Origin: Salinilacustrithrix sp034522155
GTDB lineage: Bacteria; Actinomycetota; Acidimicrobiia; Acidimicrobiales; Salinilacustritrichaceae
NCBI GenBank assembly: GCA_034522155.1
Contig: JAXHLP010000001.1
Coordinates: forward strand, 124,001 to 188,000
Length of the DNA stretch: 64,000 nt
Reading direction: 5' to 3'
Shown piece after piece: positions 56,456 to 64,000 of the stretch (its first letter is position 1; every line of letters starts with the position of its first letter). The notes below the pieces were generated by a model. That model ran no database searches and had not been told where the DNA came from. It worked only from the letters and a program-made list of their open reading frames with translations. The translations under genes were made by a program, and so were the position numbers.

Positions 56456-57157
56456 ATGACCGACCATCCTGACGAGGTCCCCGAGAACGATGCCGGCGCC
56501 GGCGCCGCGTCCCGGCCCACACGGCTCGCCACCGCCGACGCCGTCGTGCTCGAAGCGGCCTGGTCGGGCCCGATCGAGCCCCGGGCCGTGGCCGTGCTCA
56601 CCCATCCCCACCCCGCCTACGGCGGCGACATGCACAACCTGGTACCCGCGTCGCTGGCCCGGTCGCTGCCCGAACACGACATCGCCACGCTGCGGGTCAA
56701 CTTCCGTGGGGTCGCCAGCTCCACCGGCGCGCACGGCGACGGTCGGGCCGAGATCGCCGACATCGAGGCCGCGCTCGACGCCGCAGCCGCCGACGGCGGC
56801 GCGCCCGTCGTGGGCATCGGCTACTCGTACGGCGCCGACGTGCTGCTCGCCACCGGTCATGCCGCGCTGCGCGCGGTGGTCGCGGTGGCGCCCCCGCTGG
56901 CCGTGCTCCCCGCCGACGAGCTGGCAGCCCACCGGGGCGCGGCCCCCACCCTCGTGCTGTCGGCCGAGCACGACCAGTTCCGCCCACCCGACGACGCCGC
57001 CGCGATCGCCGGCACGTGGCCCGCGACCACCCTCGGGGCCATCGAGGGGGCCGACCACTTCCTCGCCGGCGCGGCCGACCGGGTCGTGGAACGGACGGTG
57101 ACGTTCCTCGACCAGGTCCTGGATTCGCCAGGTCCTCGACGAGAACGGAACGGCTAG
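56456..57157 (+). CDS. Alpha/beta hydrolase
   Basis: A 233-residue alpha/beta hydrolase. VAVLTHPHPAYGGDMHNLV is the oxyanion region, TLRVNFRGVASSTGAHGDG the next strand, and VVGIGYSYGADVLLATGH has the nucleophile Ser in G-Y-S-Y-G. The acid and His are in VLSAEHDQFRPP and IEGADHFLAG. This matches the serine hydrolases near DUF/COG2945-type proteins with HPHPxxGG. ATG 56456 is chosen; ATG 56426 is possible and would overlap groES. The stop shares CTAG with the convergent lipoprotein. Confidence 0.85.
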   Translation: MTDHPDEVPENDAGAGAASRPTRLATADAVVLEAAWSGPIEPRAVAVLTHPHPAYGGDMHNLVPASLARSLPEHDIATLRVNFRGVASSTGAHGDGRAEIADIEAALDAAAADGGAPVVGIGYSYGADVLLATGHAALRAVVAVAPPLAVLPADELAAHRGAAPTLVLSAEHDQFRPPDDAAAIAGTWPATTLGAIEGADHFLAGAADRVVERTVTFLDQVLDSPGPRRERNG

Positions 57158-57674
57158 GGAGCCACCACGCGGACACTCACCACGTCGGGTTCCGGGGCAT
57201 CGACGACGTCCGCGGTGACGGTGGCGTCGTAGAAGCCGGGCTCGACACCCGACAGGTCGTCCTCGAGCTCGATCGGCAGTACCTCGCCGGGCTGGAGGGT
57301 CTGCTCGGTGACCTCTTGGGTGAAGAAACGTCCGTCGCTCCACCGGTGGACGGTCTCGTCCTCGCGCTGGAGGACCACGTCGCCCCGCTGGCCGGTGCGA
57401 AAGGTGACGGTGACAGCGTCGTCGGCCACGTTGGTGAGCTCGAGCTGCCAGACGTGGGGCCCGGCGGGGACCTCGACGCCGGAGACGAGCTCGACCTCGA
57501 GCGCTCCCGCGGGCACCCCGGGCACCGTGCGCTGCTCCGGCGCGGTGGTGCTCGACTCGGCCGTGGTCGTGGTCGCGGGATCGTCGGCCCGGCTCAGGTC
57601 GTCGTCGTCGCCGCCGCAGCCGGTGAGCACCAAGACCAGCGCGAACGCGGTGAACACGGCGCCGGCGCGGGTCT

Positions 57675-57678
<4 letters not shown>
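57154..57678 (-). CDS. Lipoprotein with BsuPI-like domain
   Basis: A 174-residue protein with a signal peptide ending LVLVLTGCGGDDDD, lipidation Cys at residue 21, then a Thr/Ser-rich linker. The C-terminal ~110 residues look like a BsuPI (intracellular proteinase inhibitor) domain: LELTNVADDAVTVTFRTGQR, HRWSDGRFFTQEVTEQTLQP and YDATVTADVVDAPEPDVV. Role unknown; a surface protein with protein-binding function is likely. The ATG overlaps the hisF stop by four bases. Confidence 0.75.
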
Positions 57679-58441
<763 letters not shown>

Positions 58442-58442
<1 letters not shown>

Positions 58443-59176
58443 CAGCTCGCCACCCCGCCGAGGAGCCGGACCGCGGTGGCGACGTCGAGGTGGCCCTCGT
58501 AGATGGCCGTTCCCACGACGACCCCGGCCAGGCGCCGGCCGCCCCGCTCGAGCTGGGCGAGCGCCGCCAAGTGGGCGGGGACACCCACGCCGCCGCTGGC
58601 GATCACGTCGAGGTCGGTGAGCTCGAGCAGATCACCGAGTCCGTCGGTGTCGGGTCCACCGAGCAGACCCTCGCCGGAGATCTGGGTCACGACGACGGCG
58701 CTCGCCCCGGAACCAGCGACACGGGCGAGCGCATCGGCGATATCGAGACCGCTCCCCTCGGTCCAGCCCTTGATGGCGACCTCCCGGCCGCGCACGTCGA
58801 GACCGAGCGCCACGGGCTGCGCTGCGGCCACCCGTTCGACCAGCGACGGGTCCTCGACCGCGGCCGTACCCATCACCACGCGCGCCACACCGGCGTCGGC
58901 CAGCGCGCGTGCCGCGTCGATCGAGCGCACCCCGCCACCGGCCTGCACCGGGACGTCGACGGCATCGCAGACGGCGGCGATCAGCTCCCGGTTGTGGGCC
59001 TCACCCGTCCGGGCGGCGTCGAGGTCGACCATGTGGATCCACGGGGCGCCCTCGGCCGCGAAGCGGCGGGCCACCTCGACCGGATCGTCGGCGTGCACCG
59101 ACTCGCGGTCGAAGTCGCCCTGCACGAGCTGGACCACGCGGCCGCCCCGGAGGTCGATGGCGGGATAGAGGTCCAT
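58442..59176 (-). CDS. hisA: ProFAR isomerase
   Basis: A 244-residue barrel isomerising ProFAR to PRFAR. The catalytic Asp is in LYPAIDLRGGRVVQLVQGDF. It also has IHMVDLDAARTGEAHNRELI, VPVQAGGGVRSIDAARAL, SAVVVTQISGEGLLGGPD and VIASGGVGVPAHLAALAQ. The N-terminus is of the canonical HisA type; with a separate trpF present, dual PriA activity is not needed. The ATG at 59176 overlaps the hisH stop by one base. Confidence 0.96.
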
Positions 59177-59811
59177 CACGACACCCCCCGGGCGGCCCGG
59201 ACCATGCCGACGAAGTTGTCGACCATGGCCAGCCCCGCCGACGAGGACTTCTCGGGGTGGAACTGGACCGCGTGGACGTTGCCGTGCTCGACCGCCGCCA
59301 CGACGGGACCGCCGTAGTCGCAGGTGGCCACGACGTCGTCGGACATCGGCGCGGCGAAGCTGTGCACGAAGTACATCCAGACCGGCTCGTCGAGGCCGTC
59401 GAAGAGCGGCGATGGGCGGAGCACCTCCACCACGTTCCACTGCATCTGCGGGTGCTTCACCCCGGCGGCCAGCCGCTGGATGGTGCCCGGCAGGATCCCG
59501 AGGCCCGCCCGGCCGGGCGTCTCCTCCGAGGCCTCGTAGAGCAGCTGCATGCCCACACAGATGCCGAGGAAGGGGGTCCCGGCCGCGACGGCCTCGTGGG
59601 CGAGGGCATCGACCCCGGTCCGCTCGACGGCGTCCATGCACGCGCCGAACGCGCCGACGCCGGGCAGCACCACACCCGCGGCGTCTCCCACGATGGCGGG
59701 GTCGGCGGTGAGCCGGGCGTCGGCGCCGTGGCGCTCCAGCGACTTCTGGGCCGACCGGAGGTTGCCGATCCCGTAGTCGAGCACCGCGATCAGCGGCCGC
59801 TCCCCGCTCAT
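59176..59811 (-). CDS. hisH: Imidazole glycerol phosphate synthase, glutaminase subunit
   Basis: A 211-residue class I glutaminase that supplies ammonia to HisF. It has AVLDYGIGNLRSAQKSLERH, VVLPGVGAFGACMDAVE, the nucleophile Cys in FLGICVGMQLLYEASEE, and His/Glu in VHAVQFHPEKSSSAGL. The ATG at 59811 follows an AGCGGG. Upstream, 145 bases hold a pair of palindromic repeats that separate it from hisB. Confidence 0.96.
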   Translation of the reverse strand: MSGERPLIAVLDYGIGNLRSAQKSLERHGADARLTADPAIVGDAAGVVLPGVGAFGACMDAVERTGVDALAHEAVAAGTPFLGICVGMQLLYEASEETPGRAGLGILPGTIQRLAAGVKHPQMQWNVVEVLRPSPLFDGLDEPVWMYFVHSFAAPMSDDVVATCDYGGPVVAAVEHGNVHAVQFHPEKSSSAGLAMVDNFVGMVRAARGVS

Positions 59812-59829
59812 CGCCACCACCCCACCTCG

Positions 59830-59940
59830 TTCTGGGCCCCCAGATCGGTCAATGGGCACCGATCCGAGGGTCCAGAGCGTGTGGGCTCCGGGTTCTGGGC
59901 CCCCAGATCGGTCAATGGGCACCGATCCGAGGGTCCAGAG
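59830..59940. repeat. Palindromic repeat pair, family A, copy 3
   Basis: Units 59830-59877 and 59893-59940 are identical over 48 bases, start 63 bases apart, and have a 15-base spacer. Each reads TTCTGGGCCCCCAGATCGGT, a short loop with ATG, then ACCGATCCGAGGGTCCAGAG. Arms pair over about 18 bp with a few mismatches. It lies inside the his operon, between the hisB stop and the hisH start. A strong RNA hairpin here could slow or stop the polymerase. Confidence 0.92.
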
Positions 59941-59956
59941 CGGGTCTCTTCGGGGG

Positions 59957-60547
59957 TCACAGGGCCCCCTTGGTTGACGGGACCGAGCTGCCCTCGACGC
60001 GGACGGCGTCGCGCAGCGAGCGGGCCAGGCCCTTGAACGCGGCCTCGATGACGTGGTGGGTGTTGACCCCCGCCTTCTTCCTGACGTGCAGGGTGATGAG
60101 CGCCGCCTGGGCGAAGGACTGGAGGAAGTGCTCGGCCATCTCGGGGTTGAAGGGCGGATCGCCCAGGGCCAGGACTTCGCCGAAGGGCAGGTCGATCTCG
60201 GTGTGGGGCCGGCCGGACAGGTCGAGGGCGACCTCGACCAGGGCCTCGTCGAGCGGGTACAGGCCGCTGGCGAAGCGGCGCACGCCGGCCTTGTCGCCGA
60301 GGGCGTCGCGGAACGCCTCACCGACGACGATGCCGACGTCCTCGACGGTGTGGTGGCTGTCGACGTGGAGATCGCCCTCCGCCTGCACGGTGAGGTCGAA
60401 GCCGCCGTGGCGACCGAGCTGGTCGAGCATGTGGTCGAAGAACGGCAGACCGGTCGACACATCGGTGGTGCCGCCGCCGTCGAGGTCGATGGCGACGTCG
60501 ACCGAGGTCTCCTTGGTGCGGCGCGAGGCGGTGGCCGTGCGGCTCAT
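59957..60547 (-). CDS. hisB: Imidazoleglycerol-phosphate dehydratase
   Basis: A 196-residue manganese enzyme. The two metal-binding motifs are HVDSHHTVEDVGIVVGEAF and GVNTHHVIEAAFKGLARSL. There is also STGLPFFDHMLDQLGRHGGF near the N-terminus. It lacks the phosphatase half found in E. coli HisB, as is normal for actinobacteria. ATG 60547 overlaps the hisC stop by four bases; the stop is followed closely by the palindromic repeat pair. Confidence 0.96.
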   Translation of the reverse strand: MSRTATASRRTKETSVDVAIDLDGGGTTDVSTGLPFFDHMLDQLGRHGGFDLTVQAEGDLHVDSHHTVEDVGIVVGEAFRDALGDKAGVRRFASGLYPLDEALVEVALDLSGRPHTEIDLPFGEVLALGDPPFNPEMAEHFLQSFAQAALITLHVRKKAGVNTHHVIEAAFKGLARSLRDAVRVEGSSVPSTKGAL

Positions 60548-61611
60548 GGGGTCTCCAGGATGGTGGTGAGCGCGGCGAGGAACCGATCGTTCTCGGCGGC
60601 GGTGCCGAGGGTGACACGGAGACACCCGTCGAGCCGGGGCCAGGTGGCGCAGTTGCGGACGAGGACGGAGTGGTCGAGCAGGCGCTTCCACACCTCCTCG
60701 CCGGACAGCGACTCGGGGCGGAACAGGACGAAGTTGGACCCCGACGGCCAGACGGCGACATCGAGCGATCGCAGCGCAGCGGTCACCCGCCCCCGCTCCT
60801 CGACCAGCGCGGCCACCCGCTCGCGCATCTCGGACTCGAAGCCGAGCGCGACACGGCCGGCGGCCTGCTTGAACGCGTCGAGGTGGTACGGCAGCACCAC
60901 CTCGGACAGCTCGTCGACCAGCCAGGTGGGTCCGATGAGGTACCCGAGCCGGGCGCCGGCCATCGACCAGGTCTTGGAGTACGTCTGGGTCACGACGATC
61001 GGCGCATCGGGATCGACCAGTTCCATCGCCGACCACGGGGCGAACTGCCCGTAGGCCTCGTCGACCACCAGCAGCCCGGGCGCCAGGTCGGCCACGGCAC
61101 GGACCGTTCCCTCGGTCTCGACCAGGCCGGTGGGGTTGTTGGGCGAGCACAGGAAGGTGATGGTCGGGTCGTGGTCGCCGAGGACACGGCGGACCTCGTC
61201 CATGTCGAGCGCGAAGTCGTCGGTCCGCTCCCCCGACACGACCTGCGTGTTGGTGATCTTGGGGATGTGGGAGTGGAGGGCATAGGTCGGCTCGAAGGTG
61301 GCCGCCGTTCGACCGGGGCCGCCATAGGTGAGGCACAGCGTCTGGAGGACCTCGTTGGAACCGTTGGCCGCGAACACCTGCTCGGGTCCGACGTCGTGGT
61401 GCGCACCGATCGCCTCGCGCAGCGCGACGGCCCCGCGGTCTGGATACCGGTGCCACTCGATGGCGGCGAGCTCGCGAGCGAGCGCGTCGCGGAACCCGGC
61501 CGGCGGGGGCGCGGGCGCCTCGTTGGTGTTGAGGCGGACCTCGACGTCGACCTGGGGCGAGTGGTACCCGGGGTGGAGGGCGAGGTCGTCGCGGACGGCC
61601 GGGCGCTTCAT
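60544..61611 (-). CDS. hisC: Histidinol-phosphate aminotransferase
   Basis: A 355-residue PLP aminotransferase. Motifs: VRLNTNEAPAPPPAGF, HRYPDRGAVALREAIG, FAANGSNEVLQTLCLTYGG, LCSPNNPTGLVETEGTVR, LLVVDEAYGQFAPWSA and the PLP Lys in VVTQTYSKTWSMAGARLGY. ATG 61611 overlaps the hisD stop by four bases. The N-terminal RDDLALHPGYHSPQ is typical for actinobacterial HisC. Confidence 0.95.
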   Translation of the reverse strand: MKRPAVRDDLALHPGYHSPQVDVEVRLNTNEAPAPPPAGFRDALARELAAIEWHRYPDRGAVALREAIGAHHDVGPEQVFAANGSNEVLQTLCLTYGGPGRTAATFEPTYALHSHIPKITNTQVVSGERTDDFALDMDEVRRVLGDHDPTITFLCSPNNPTGLVETEGTVRAVADLAPGLLVVDEAYGQFAPWSAMELVDPDAPIVVTQTYSKTWSMAGARLGYLIGPTWLVDELSEVVLPYHLDAFKQAAGRVALGFESEMRERVAALVEERGRVTAALRSLDVAVWPSGSNFVLFRPESLSGEEVWKRLLDHSVLVRNCATWPRLDGCLRVTLGTAAENDRFLAALTTILETP

Positions 61612-62918
61612 CGTCGGACCCGCTGGCGGACGGACTGGGCGTGGGCGGGCAGGCCCTCGGCGGCGGCCATGGCCTCGACGTGCGGTGCCAGGCGACCGAG
61701 CGCGGCCCGGTCGAGCGACACGACGTGCACGTGCTTGCAGAAGTCGTCGACCCGCAGGGCACCCCCGAAACGGGCCGACCCGTAGGTGGGCAGCACGTGG
61801 TTGGGGCCGGCCACGTAGTCGCCGACGCTCGCCGGCGCCCACGGCCCGCAGAACACCGCGCCGGCATGTCTGACCCGCGGGAGCAGGGCCTCGGGGTCGG
61901 CGGTCTGGAGCTCGAGATGCTCGGGAGCGATGACGTTGGCCACGTCGATGGCGGCCTCGGGGCCGTCGACGACGACGGCGTATCCGGCGTCGGCGAGCGT
62001 GGCCTCGATGTGCTCACGGCGTGGACTGTCGACCACGATCCGGGCGACGGCGGCGTCGACGGCCTCGCGGAGGTCGTCGTCCCAGCAGATGAGCCAGGCC
62101 AGTCCGTCGGGACCGTGCTCGGCCTGGAGCACGACGTCGATGGCCACGTCGTCGACCACGGCGCTGGCGTCGGCGACGACCACCACCTCGGACGGGCCCG
62201 CGAAGCTCGACGGCACACCCACGAGGCCACTGGTGGCGACCTCGCGCTTGGCCTGAGCGACACGGGCGCTGCCGGGACCCACGATCACGTCGACCGGACG
62301 GATCGACTCGGTGCCGTGGGCGAGGGCGGCGACGGCCGCGGGCCCGGCCACACGGACGACCTCGTCGACCCCGGCGATGGCCGCGGCGGCGAGGATGCCG
62401 TCGTCGACGCGGCCGTCGGGGCCCGGTGCGGTGCACAGCACCGTCTCGGGCACATCGGCAACCTTGGCGGGCACGGCGGTCATCAGGGCGGTCGAGAGCA
62501 GCGGGGCCAGCGCCGAGGGCACGTAGAGACCGGCGCGGTCGACGGGACGGCGCAGCTCGCGGACGACCAAGCCGTCGCGCTCGTAGCGGGCCGCGTCGTG
62601 GAGCTGGGCCTGGTGGTAGGCGGTGATGTTGGCGTGCGCCGTCTCCAACGCCGAACGGAGCTCGGCCGGGATCCGGCCCGGAGCGCCGGCCACGTCGTCG
62701 GGGTCGACGAGGATGTCGTCGATCTCGACGTCGTCGAAACGGGCGGTCAGCTCCCGGAGGGCCGCGTCGCCGTCGATGCGGACCCGCTCGATGACCTCGC
62801 GGACCTGCTCGATGGGCGGCTCCTCGGCCGCCTTGGGCCGGGGCAGCAGCGTTCGCAACGCCCGCGGGTCCGACGTGTCGGTGCCGCGGAGATCCAGCGT
62901 CGTCAGGGGGCCACTCAC
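61608..62918 (-). CDS. hisD: Histidinol dehydrogenase
   Basis: A 436-residue zinc enzyme oxidising histidinol to histidine. Motifs: PVDRAGLYVPSALAPLLSTA, MTAVPAKVADV, VDVIVGPGSARVAQAKREV, SFAGPSEVVVVADASA, LQAEHGPDGLAWLI, and GPNHVLPTYGSARFGGALRV with metal-binding His. The GTG at 62918 is the first of the run hisD-C-B-H-A-F. The promoter should lie in 62,919-62,971, shared with the divergent small gene. Confidence 0.96.
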   Translation of the reverse strand: MSGPLTTLDLRGTDTSDPRALRTLLPRPKAAEEPPIEQVREVIERVRIDGDAALRELTARFDDVEIDDILVDPDDVAGAPGRIPAELRSALETAHANITAYHQAQLHDAARYERDGLVVRELRRPVDRAGLYVPSALAPLLSTALMTAVPAKVADVPETVLCTAPGPDGRVDDGILAAAAIAGVDEVVRVAGPAAVAALAHGTESIRPVDVIVGPGSARVAQAKREVATSGLVGVPSSFAGPSEVVVVADASAVVDDVAIDVVLQAEHGPDGLAWLICWDDDLREAVDAAVARIVVDSPRREHIEATLADAGYAVVVDGPEAAIDVANVIAPEHLELQTADPEALLPRVRHAGAVFCGPWAPASVGDYVAGPNHVLPTYGSARFGGALRVDDFCKHVHVVSLDRAALGRLAPHVEAMAAAEGLPAHAQSVRQRVRR

Positions 62919-62971
62919 CGGGCGGAGGCTACCGGGGCGTGGGACCGCCCCGAAGCAGGTAGAAGTGAAGC

Positions 62972-63163
62972 GTGGCCAGCAACGACGGACCCGAGCTCTC
63001 CTCCATCCACGACAGCCTCGAGGACCTGGCCCGCCGCGTGGTGGACATCGCTGAACGGCGCGACACCGACCCCGAGGATCAGCTGTCCAACGGCCTCTTC
63101 GAGGTCGACCGCTCGCTGCGCAACGCCATTCGCCAACTGGACCGGGTCCGGAACAAGCTCTGA
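62972..63163 (+). CDS. 63-residue helical protein
   Basis: A short charged protein: SSIHDSLEDLARRVVDIAER, then DQLSNGLFEVDRSLRNAIRQ and LDRVRNKL. It is predicted to be two helices with heptad-like hydrophobic spacing. The GTG at 62972 follows GTAGAAGTGAAG, a fair ribosome site. It faces away from hisD, 53 bases between starts. No domain is recognised. The helical spacing suggests protein-protein contact, perhaps dimer formation. Confidence 0.6.
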   Translation: MASNDGPELSSIHDSLEDLARRVVDIAERRDTDPEDQLSNGLFEVDRSLRNAIRQLDRVRNKL

Positions 63164-63273
63164 GCCACTCGTCGGCCCTGACGGGTCTCCTCGCTTCGAG
63201 CGTTGTTCGCCTGGGGCTCACAACGTCTCCTGGCGCCAACCACGGACTGGTCGCCGTTCCGAGCGCGCCGCGC

Positions 63274-63376
63274 GCACGGGTGCGACCGCTGGCCGCACCC
63301 GTGCTGACGCGGCGATGGCGCCCGGGTGGGTGGGCGCCATCGCGGGTGTCGTCGAGCGGCGGATCTCGACGACACC
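63274..63376. other. Three consecutive perfect hairpins
   Basis: Three stems occur within 103 bases. The first is 63274-63304: GCACGGGTGCG/CGCACCCGTGC, 11 bp, 9-base loop. The second is 63312-63343: GCGATGGCGCCC/GGGCGCCATCGC, 12 bp, loop GGGTGGGT. The third is 63345-63376: GGTGTCGTCGAG/CTCGACGACACC, 12 bp, loop CGGCGGAT. All pair perfectly and all differ in sequence. They lie between the stops of a plus-strand small gene and minus-strand nth, so termination in both directions is possible, though three in a row is excessive for that. Confidence 0.8.
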
Positions 63377-63446
63377 GTCAGTCACAGGTGGCGGGAACCT
63401 GGACTGCTGCAAACCAGTATCGCTGATGAAAGCGATCGTTGCACGG

Positions 63447-64000
63447 TCAGCGGGAGGATTTTTCCCGGTGCGGGGATGTCGGCAGGCCATCGAGACCGAA
63501 CGACGGGCAGAACCAGGCCAGGGAGCAGTCGTCGCAGGCGGGACGCCGAGCGGTACACACCCGCCGGCCATGGAGGATCAGGCGGAGACTGAGCAGGCCC
63601 CGCTCGCGGGCCGGGACCATCGGGCCGAGCTCGTGCTCGACCTTGACCGGGTCGGTCTCCTCGGTGAGGCCGAGCCGGAGGGCCAGCCGCCCGACGTGGG
63701 TGTCGACGGGCAACCCGGGCTCGTCGAGCGCGACCGAGCGGATCACGTTGCCGGTCTTGCGCCCGACGCCGGGGAGCTCGACGAGATCGGCGAGCCGACG
63801 GGGCACCTCGCCGCCGTGCACGTCGAGAAGACGACGGGCCATGCCCTGGAGGCTCTTGGCCTTCTGGCGGAAGAACCCGGTCCCGTGGATGACCTCCTCG
63901 AGCTCGGCGGTGTCGCTGCCGGCGAGCGCCTCGGGGTCGGGCCAGCGCCGGAACACCTCTGGCGTGGTCAGGTTCACCCGCTCGTCGGTGCACTGCGCCG
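63447..64000 (-). CDS. nth: Endonuclease III, 5' end outside window
   Basis: The last ~184 residues of a base-excision-repair glycosylase/lyase that removes oxidised pyrimidines. At the window edge is AQCTDERVNLTTPEVFRRW, as expected of the N-terminal third. The HhH motif VELPGVGRKTGNVIRSVAL has the catalytic Lys, and GLPVDTHVGRLALRLGLT has the catalytic Asp. The 4Fe-4S ligands are spaced C-x6-C-x2-C-x5-C (CTARRPACDDCSLAWFC). The start lies beyond base 64000. The 3' end is followed by the three-hairpin region. Confidence 0.95.
   Translation of the reverse strand, partial: AQCTDERVNLTTPEVFRRWPDPEALAGSDTAELEEVIHGTGFFRQKAKSLQGMARRLLDVHGGEVPRRLADLVELPGVGRKTGNVIRSVALDEPGLPVDTHVGRLALRLGLTEETDPVKVEHELGPMVPARERGLLSLRLILHGRRVCTARRPACDDCSLAWFCPSFGLDGLPTSPHREKSSR

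Noticed and set aside
62919..62971. Histidine attenuator leader peptide before hisD
   Set aside because: The 53-base gap is too short for a leader peptide with alternative stems, and no run of His codons is seen.

Overview
The window is high-GC bacterial chromosome with many GTG starts, ATGA/GTGA gene overlaps and no plasmid or phage hallmarks. Gene content points to an actinobacterium, probably of the class Acidimicrobiia. The reasons are an ANTAR-type response regulator beside polA, a Gram-positive-style Tad pilus locus without a secretin, a separate trpF beside an ordinary hisA (not the fused-function PriA of Streptomyces and Mycobacterium), and a trHbO-type globin. The class assignment is inference from gene content only.

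Left part (1-14,800): surface-polysaccharide and membrane glycosyltransferase genes surrounding uvrA. On the minus strand from 5,512 down to about 114 lies an operon-like series: polyprenyl-phosphate sugar transferase, ExoA-like GT2, flippase, second GT2 and a methyltransferase. Then come uvrA and four large polytopic GT-C-like membrane genes on alternating strands. Almost every gene here carries one or more single-base frameshifts, uvrA included, yet total lengths and 4-base start/stop overlaps are preserved. Sequence error explains this better than decay. No confident call is possible in bases 1-113.

Middle left (14,800-31,600): uvrB, an HTTM-like membrane protein and coaE (minus strand); a truncated tadC remnant, a NarL-type sensor kinase/regulator pair and two Flp pilin genes (plus strand); then a minus-strand Tad operon (cpaB, cpaE, cpaF/tadA, a von Willebrand A-TadB fusion, tadC and a coupled polytopic protein), followed by rpsA.

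Middle (31,600-48,000): a DUF559/AbiEi-like gene bracketed by two pairs of a palindromic repeat, a broken GNAT gene, a methyltransferase, polA, an ANTAR regulator and tRNA-Leu(CAA). Next is the type II fatty-acid cluster fabD-fabH-fabG-acpP-fabF with a convergent fabZ-bcp pair, then trHbO, an alkylsulfatase-like hydrolase, a small HIT-like protein, a dienelactone-hydrolase-like protein and a YihY/BrkB membrane protein.

Right part (47,900-64,000): two amino-acid runs on the minus strand. hisI-trpE-ygfZ-lipoprotein-dnaJ-like-trpC-trpF-trpB-trpA makes most of the tryptophan pathway (trpD and trpG are not here). hisD-hisC-hisB-hisH-hisA-hisF-lipoprotein makes most of the histidine pathway (hisG and hisE are not here). 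Between them lie a GroES-like gene, an alpha/beta hydrolase and a possible fluoride-channel remnant. The window ends inside nth.

The least explained structures are non-coding. One palindromic element family occurs three times as a pair with a fixed 63-64 base period, a second family sits between fabF and fabZ, and three consecutive near-perfect hairpins lie before nth.
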